Below are positions 57,400 through 64,000 of a DNA stretch of 64,000 nt, piece by piece (within the stretch, counting starts at the first letter, position 1; each line of letters opens with the position of its first letter). The position numbers and the translations under genes were made by a program. Location: positions 63,200,285 to 63,264,284 of the forward strand of contig CM028377.1 in NCBI GenBank assembly GCA_013146195.2, written 5' to 3'. The notes under the pieces are model-generated. The model searched no databases. It worked only from the letters and a program-made list of their open reading frames with translations, and was not told where the DNA came from. The stretch is from Codonopsis lanceolata. Lineage: Eukaryota; Streptophyta; Magnoliopsida; Asterales; Campanulaceae.

Positions 57400-60300
57400 T
57401 TAGAATGAAGTAAAACATTCATGTTCGGATGAGTTTGAGTCATCACAAGGAGTGTGGTTATGTCTACCTTCATAAGTTGTTATCACCATCCGACAATCCT
57501 CTGATAACCGCTCAACCCTTTTCTTCACGCGACAATTACTGTGCGTACATCGGTAGTAGCTTCTGCAAAGCATAACAAATGTTTATACCGATGAACAAAC
57601 CAAAATAAATTCTCTTTAACAATATGAGATTTCAAAGCAGAAATGATTGTAACTTCTATATATCTAAGTTCTTAAGTTCTTGTAACTATCCACTCTGGTC
57701 GAGTGATGCACTACTGCACTAGACAAAACTCATGTTTGTACGAAATATGTATCTTACGCTAAGAAACGCTAACACTCCATGGGGTTTCATGTATCGATAT
57801 CGACCACAAGACTCTTCCAGTGCTCTAGGACAGATGTTGATTAGAACCGAGTCTCCCAATATTATTCCCCGACTTTAATGGTTTTCAAATTAAAACAAAG
57901 AACATGGTTTTCAAATTAAAACAAAGAACGTAGAGTGCCAAGCTCATATAATTGACTAGTCTTGATTTTCAATGAATTAGGTATCATGAATCTTGCTTGA
58001 ACATATATATGTTACTTTATGTATACATATATTTCTAGTGTAACATATTCTTAGCAAGTCGTGTTCTTTCTCGTGGGTGGCAACATAGTGATCGCCATCA
58101 TCTTGCGAGTATGGCCGGGGTGCTTAAACGGTAGACCTTACTAAATCATATTCCATTTTCTCGTTCAACTTCTCCAAGGTTGGTCCACTAGAACCGTAAA
58201 ATGTCAATGGAGAGAGAGAGAGAGAGGATGGGGAGAGATGATAGGTCTCCAAGCCATTTTGTCTATCTAATTGTTTACAGAAAGTATATCAGTTGTTAAG
58301 TCATTGTCTAAATCATTTTTGGCTAGCTCTTACATAAAGGCACAAATATTTGACTCAAGTTTCAGTAGTTGGCCAGGTGCATATAATTAATCCTTCCCCA
58401 AACATCAATATTTCCATAAATTACACAAACATCATTGGCAATTTGAATATACTGTACTATAAACTAAACTTGCTATATTTATAAGTTTTACCAAACAAAC
58501 ATTAACAGGTGCTTTTTTGAGTAAAGGATGCTAGCTAGAATCAAATTCAAAAGTTTAATGAGTATTAGCTAATTAGGGAACTTGGTTTCCAAGGAAGTTA
58601 ATATAGTACCTATTTGCAACATACCATGTGGAGTTAGATTTTACAAGTTCATGTAAACTCAATCTCTTTGTATTCACCTAGATTGACGGCAATGTCCGTT
58701 GCCTGTATACATTCATTACATTGTCGGGGTATGCTTGCTTGTACAAAATCCTTTCTGATACAGAAATTGAGCACTAACGACTTCTAAAAACTTTTCATAC
58801 CGTTTGGATGGGGTAGGACGGGACAAGTTTCCTAACAAGTTTCCTAACAAGTTTTATTAACAGGTTTCTGTTAAGTAATATGATGTTGCCTGTACTATTG
58901 ATACTCGTTCGAGATTGCATTTGGTTAAACTTGCTCTCATCTCAAACCCTAACCGGTTACGATTATCTCTCGGACTGTCGTTATATATCCCCAAGTGCAG
59001 GATAGGACAAGAAATGAGTAAAAAGAAGGAACCTAAGAACTTCTTTCATTGAGTAGGTCTTCCGTGAGACCGTTCTAATTCGTAAGACAAAGTTTCACTC
59101 TCCCACACCTCAGCCCACCAACACACGATGGGTCGGGTCAGGAACATCTGTCTTACACAAAATACCAGATGGTTTTTCCTAAGTTTTTGTTTCTTTCATT
59201 TTCTTTTCTTTAGTTCTCTATAATATCTTATCGATCAGGCAATGTAGATATAGAAATGGGAGCATTGATTTAGCAACTAAGTGAACTAATGATTTATCCC
59301 TTTTTTATCGGCAAAATTAAGTTTTAGGCCTTATCTGGTGCAGCGTTTTGAAAACGCAGCTTTTTCTAAACGTAGCGTTTTTAAAACGCAGCATTTTCAA
59401 AACGTAATTTTTTTCTTCTAAACATATTTGAAAATTATTTCAAAACACAATTTTTATAAACAAAATAGTTGTAAACGCAACACATTTTTAAAACGCTGCA
59501 AATTAGAGCGTTTTAAAACGCTTCACATTTTTAAAATGTTGCGTTTATAACATTGCATTGAAACACTTTAAAAGAAAAAACGCTGCGTTTTTTACCGTTT
59601 TGCGTTTTGATCAAAATGCTCCACCAAACAAGCACTTAGTAGCATTAATTAATTAGAGTTACACCAAGAAACTCCAAACACCAAACTTCCAAACTTCGAA
59701 TGATAAACCAAATAAAAAACTCCTAAATACTCCTAAGAAACATTAAACTCCTAACCAGCACCCCCAATACTCCCCACTACTGGTGGCCAAACCCAGAAAC
59801 TTGCCAACCAGCACGAAAGGGAAACTCGAGAATCCTCTATCCAGAACCCGCCAATCGTAACAACTGCTAAGAAGACACCACGGGACAAATTAACCAAGCA
59901 ACACCCAAACACCAAGACATCGACCAAAAGGCCCAACTACGGGTGAAACTGCCCTTAGACGTGCACGCTTGACCTTATGTAATAACCTAAGTTGTGTCTA
60001 ATCACTCAATCACAACTTTTAGAAAAGCTTACTTAGAGAATCACCTGATGAGTCCAATGTCAAGAGTTTAGAGTCATTAGAGATAAACCTTATTAATAAA
60101 CTTTTGAGAGAAAAAACACTATTTCGCATTAGATAATTAATAACTTACATATCAATTCATGATTATATGAAACTCTTTGTCTGAAGGAATGATATGTATA
60201 TATGTATGTATATGTGTGTGTGTGTGTGTGTGTGTATATAAATACATATGTTCCTTAGAAGAAAATTTGGGTTCCCTTGAATCAATTTTCATCTTTCTTT

Positions 60301-62679
60301 TAATTTGTATTTTGCCATATTTTTTAGTATTACAATTTCGTTGTATGTGTGTATGGGTTTGAAATTGGGTATTTTGGAGTTTTGAGTGCAAAATTATATT
60401 AATGAAAACATTTTATTTTTTCCAATAAAAAAACCACAATTTTGTTGTGTATTTATTTACTTGAACAGGCAAACAAAATTCATTAATTCTTGCGTGTTTT
60501 TTTCTTTTAGTTTTCATTTTACATTTTCCAACTTGGTATTTGGATTGTCTCTAGAGGGAATTCCTGCTGTATTGTTTTGTACCAGAAGTAATCTGTGTTC
60601 CTGCCGCTGAAGTCCATCAATTTGGTTATGAATGAATCAATCAGCCTTTGGCTGGGCAAGAAGAATGACTAGCTGGTTTAATCCATCTGAGTAGCGAGTT
60701 TAACTGGCCTGGTCTCCCTTTGGGATCCTATTTATTATATTATCTTATACTACCACTCTAAAGTCTACACCCTTTATAGTGTCATCTCACAAATATAATG
60801 TTTTGTCTAGTGACCGGTACTAATTAACTACCAAGGCTTTATGTTCCTCGTATTGAAGGTGTCTAAGGCTGGTTTTACGTGTATGAATGAAGGCGGCCTT
60901 GTAAGAAAATAATAACTTAGAAGGAAGATATTCCGCAATTGTTAAGAGCTAATTCTTTGTGAATAAGGAGAATATAAATTGTGAGTTCAATATCTGGACA
61001 GAACTCAACCATTGTTGCGTAAAATCCTTCTTCTTTCACTCTCTATTCCATTGGTTACATTGAATTATTCTTCACGTGTCTTAACGAAACTGATTCTTTC
61101 ATGTTTCTATATTCAAAATTACTCTATTACGAGCACCAAAATGAACAGATAACAATAACACCCTAAACTTATACAGATTTTTAAAGAACTCCTGAAAATG
61201 CCTAGATGCACCGAGAAAGAACTACTAATGCCTAGCTACTGCACCACACTCCAAACAAAGCACACAAAATGAGACCTGGAGAATGCCAGTATGGGAAAAA
61301 ATAATAGGAGTAACAAATATGTTGAATAGTTTCTACAACTTGCATACTTTGAACATGCATTCAACAAGTGCAAACTTCTTAATTATATATTGGAAAGCTT
61401 ACTAAGAGCATAAACTATGCCCATCATGTGTGTTATATTCTTCATAACGGAGAAACTGGTGGATGGGTAACATACTGAAAAGAGTAGGATGATACGATAG
61501 ACCGAATGTAGGCATGGGTTGATTACATCAGGCCAATTCATGAAACATACATTGCAAAATCCATCCCAAAATCAATCTGTTAAAAGTGTCTAGTACTCCT
61601 ATTTAGTACGTTGATCAAAATAAATAACTTTAGTAAGATTTTTTAGATTGATAATATCTAAGCTTCAAGTCTGGTGATTAACCGCGTTTAACTTGACATT
61701 AGTTTTTTCAATGTGTTTTACGCACAAAATATGATCAAAGAAGTAGGCTTTGGGTTCCATACGCTCAATGGGTCAATAATCAATATATATTGAGCAGTTT
61801 AACTGGTTTTTTATCCTTATAAGTGTCAAAAATTATGTTTCTAACATACTAGATGGGTCTAAAATCACTCCCTATATAAGTTATTACCCTCTAAGTCCAA
61901 GTATACATACAAAATAAAAAGAAAATATAAGGTAAATTAAGCAGGAAGAGTGAAAAAAAGAATCCCAATTCAAAATTGGCTGAAACAGTGTACTATCAGC
62001 TTTCTCCTCCACTTCTTATGACAATCATTATGAATCAGGCTACTTGTACAGCAAAATAATTCCATTTTTATCTTTAGAAAATCAGCATATTTAACTTCCA
62101 AATAATCATTAAACATTACTTCCTTGTGAATAATAGTTGCTTGATTACATATATTTTGACCATGATTTAGTGTAAGCGGGAAATCATACAAATTGCCACG
62201 ATCATGATTAAATTAACATGGTCGAACACTTGAAATCGATTAAGCACTAAAGAGCTAATTTATTGGGGAATTGAAGGAGGGAAGTTGGTATTAATACCTG
62301 GGATGAAGGCTATTCTTGACAACTTTCTGGCCATATTTTCTCCATTTGTAACCATCATCAAGAACATCAACATCACTTCTTGTTTGGAAACAAAATCTTG
62401 GCTCTCTTAGCTTTCTCCTTACCTTCATCCTCCCAGCTTTGTCGGAGTTTGAGCTCCTCCACCTGCCATATTTACACCCATATTCAAACGTCTTTCAGTA
62501 TTTCTTTCTTTCTCTTTCCTTTTTCATGATTTTTATGTTGGAAATCAAAACTAGAAGCACAGACTGGTTCTCTTCTATTGGTGGGGTTGTGGGATTTGGG
62601 TATCATTGAGTATCAAGATTTAATGTAGCACTTGCTCCTTCCCAACACACACTGACACACACACAACACTTACATGGTG

Positions 62680-62741
<62 letters not shown>

Positions 62742-63685
62742 CACATTGTTTAATCCTTAGTTTTTTACTTTAGTAGGAATCTCTTCCGTATATAGCTAGA
62801 TCTCCTTAGAATCTGACTGAAAGCATAAAGAACCTTCTGTGGAGTAACACACACACATGGGGAAAAATAGAATCATCACAAGATTTTACCAAAAAAAAAT
62901 TCAAGAAAACTACTCACAAATGCCCCCAATCATAAAATAAACAAATACTTGATTCAGCATTCATAATAACAAATTAATTATGCATCTTTTCATCAACTTG
63001 TTTCTGAGAAGAAGCAAAAATAAGTTTCTTTAGGGTTAGATCATACACATATCTAGAATTAAAAAGGGAGAGAGAGAGAGAGAGAAAGTGAGAGAGAGAG
63101 ATTAGTACCAAGAATTGGAATCATCATTGGTAGTAATACCAGTGCATTTCTCCTCATTAACAGCCTTAGGATCCAAGCTTGCCACCTTTATAATCGTTTC
63201 ATTAAAAATATGCCCAAAAAAAGAAGAAAACCCAATAAAGAAATATAGAGATCAGCAAGCACCTCCAACAAACGCACCAACAAGAAAAAGAAAAAGTAAC
63301 CCTTAAAAAAATCTCACAATATGCTATAATTTCTCAAATGATTAATTGTTATGAAAGAAACCTTAGTCTAACCTACCTGGTCATTATTGTTCCAAGATTC
63401 TCTATTAATGACTTGGGTGTCGAAGGCGACGGATGTGTCGGCAACGGCGGCAGTTGTGGTGGTCTTGGTGGTGGTGGTGGTGGTACTGAGAGGTTGTGAT
63501 AGTTGAGGAGAGAGAGAGGGGGCTAAAAAGCTCATAACATGACTGTGATTATGGTGGTCTTGATGATGATGATGATCAAACTGAAGAAAACCCATATCAT
63601 GAATGGGATGATGATAATGAGTTGAGAAGGAGACTTGTTGGAGATGATTTTCATAATTGGGTAGCCTATCTGATGATCCTTCCAT
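57400..63685 (-). CDS. WRKY12: WRKY transcription factor, WRKY12-like (group IIc), four exons
   Basis: The coding sequence joins exons 63685-63377, 63185-63109, 62462-62298 and 57562-57400, all with GT-AG borders, giving 237 codons plus TAA. Exon 1 starts MEGSSDRLPNYENHLQQV and has His-rich and Thr-rich runs. Exon 3 has the block VRRKLREPRFCFQT and WRKYGQK (residues 169-175). The last intron splits the Arg codon of HPR, the classic WRKY-domain position. Exon 4 supplies the zinc finger C189-x4-C194-x23-H218-x-H220 and ends CFTSF, close to the WRKY12 tail. It acts in the nucleus and binds W-boxes; Arabidopsis WRKY12 represses secondary wall formation in pith and affects flowering. The orthology call is from remembered sequence. 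The third intron (57563-62297, 4.7 kb) is unusually long. Confidence 0.93.
59327..59635. mobile_element. Tourist-like MITE in WRKY12 intron 3
   Basis: The ends GGCCTTATCTGGTGCAGCG and (complement) GTGCTTGTTTGGTGGAGCA pair, with TTA on both sides (59324-59326, 59636-59638). The interior is made of repeated AAAACGC words. Related in its ends to 33874-34708. Confidence 0.75.
60211..60236 (+). repeat. (TG)n microsatellite
   Basis: About 12 TG units flanked by TATA/TATG repeats in WRKY12 intron 3. Confidence 0.9.
62680..62739 (+). repeat. (GA)n microsatellite in WRKY12 intron 2
   Basis: About 30 GA units with one interruption near 62691; on the gene strand it is (CT)n. A second, shorter GA-rich run (63067-63100) lies just inside the 5' end of the same intron. 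Confidence 0.95.
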
Positions 63686-64000
63686 TTATGTGATATTAAT
63701 GCTCGACTTTTTCAAAGATGGATTTGCACTTTGCAGATATTTTATTACAACTCCTCCTCCTCCTGCCTTCTGCCTTCTTCCTTCTTACCTTAGTGGCTGT
63801 GACTTGTTTGTGGGTGCATGTGTCCGTACAACTTGTGGGGTGTCATGGTCAAGGGTAATAGTAGTAGATAATTTCCTTTAATTTCTTTCCACATTTAATG
63901 GGGGGTATTTTTGTTTAGTATTTGGTCAACCAGTCAACGCTGGATGGATTGTTTCTGAGGTGTTGTTTATATATTATTTCCTTTGGGTGTTTCTGGGGTG
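63686..64000 (-). promoter_or_regulatory. Upstream region of WRKY12 with W-boxes and TATA-like site
   Basis: On the gene strand, TTGACT (63937-63932) and TTGACC (63929-63924) lie two bases apart, and a third TTGACC is at 63852-63847. TATATAAA at 63973-63966 is about 280 bases before the ATG. W-boxes are the binding sites of WRKY proteins, so self or cross regulation is plausible. If the TATA site is used, the W-boxes fall in the leader; transcript start not known. Confidence 0.5.

Larger units (their letters stand above)
57563..62297 (-). other. Third intron of WRKY12 (4735 bp)
   Basis: It starts with donor AG/GTATTAATA and ends TTTGCAG/A. It contains a Tourist MITE (59327-59635), a (TG)n run (60211-60236) and a GA-rich run near 58208. 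No coding sequence was recognised in it on either strand; the short open frames have no known domain. Confidence 0.8.

Noticed and set aside
57196..57408. Plus-strand ORF overlapping the last WRKY12 exon
   Set aside because: It is opposite to a well supported exon and shows no domain.
59751..59936. Hydrophobic small protein in the WRKY12 intron
   Set aside because: Short, no promoter or homology seen, lies within an intron next to a MITE.
60152..60391. His/Thr-repeat ORF in the WRKY12 intron
   Set aside because: It is the translation of the (TG)n/(TA)n microsatellite.

Overview
The window is nuclear DNA of a flowering plant, almost certainly a eudicot. It has GT-AG introns, plant-specific retrotransposon lineages, plant MITEs, and a WRKY transcription-factor gene with a domain-interrupting intron. 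I cannot name the species. One host gene is well supported, a WRKY12-type gene at 57.4-63.7 kb on the minus strand. Nearly everything else is nested transposable elements.

1-31.9 kb is a nest of Ty3/gypsy elements of the Tat type (second RNase H domain in pol, antisense gene downstream of pol). Family A has three antisense genes here: A1 (+ orientation, cut by the left edge, 3' LTR 2710-3358), A3 (minus orientation, LTR 4127-4825) and A2 (+ orientation, gag-pol 20.6-25.2 kb, 3' LTR 31257-31901). Each antisense gene encodes a protein resembling the plant 'putative gypsy type transposon' family (Transposase_28) followed by a coiled coil. Each has its own TATA box, a leader intron and two coding introns at conserved places. 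Family B is represented by B1 (minus orientation, LTR 8885-10685, ruined pol 14.4-17.6 kb) and B2 (solo LTR 26649-28466 with target duplication CTAGT, inside the antisense gene of A2). A 100-N gap (17716-17815) separates B1 pol from an L1-type LINE on the minus strand (17816-about 20610). The LINE's 5' side abuts the broken gag of A2.

31.9-57.4 kb is mostly DNA-transposon debris and LTR fragments: a hAT transposase pseudogene split by later insertions, Mutator-like elements with 9-bp target duplications (37074-38475; 44344-46373, the latter with a decayed GRF-type zinc finger), a PIF/Harbinger element with a dead transposase (46655-48804), Stowaway and Tourist MITEs, and a fourth family-A LTR (A4, 43171-52268). 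A4 is split by an 8-kb LTR-type insertion (43988-51977) that itself hosts three later insertions. A foldback element (about 52.4-54.4 kb) contains a hAT MITE with an 8-bp target duplication.

57.4-64.0 kb holds the WRKY12 orthologue: four exons, 237 codons, a 4.7-kb third intron with a Tourist MITE, and an upstream region with three W-box cores and a TATA-like site. No rRNA, tRNA or CRISPR array was recognised.
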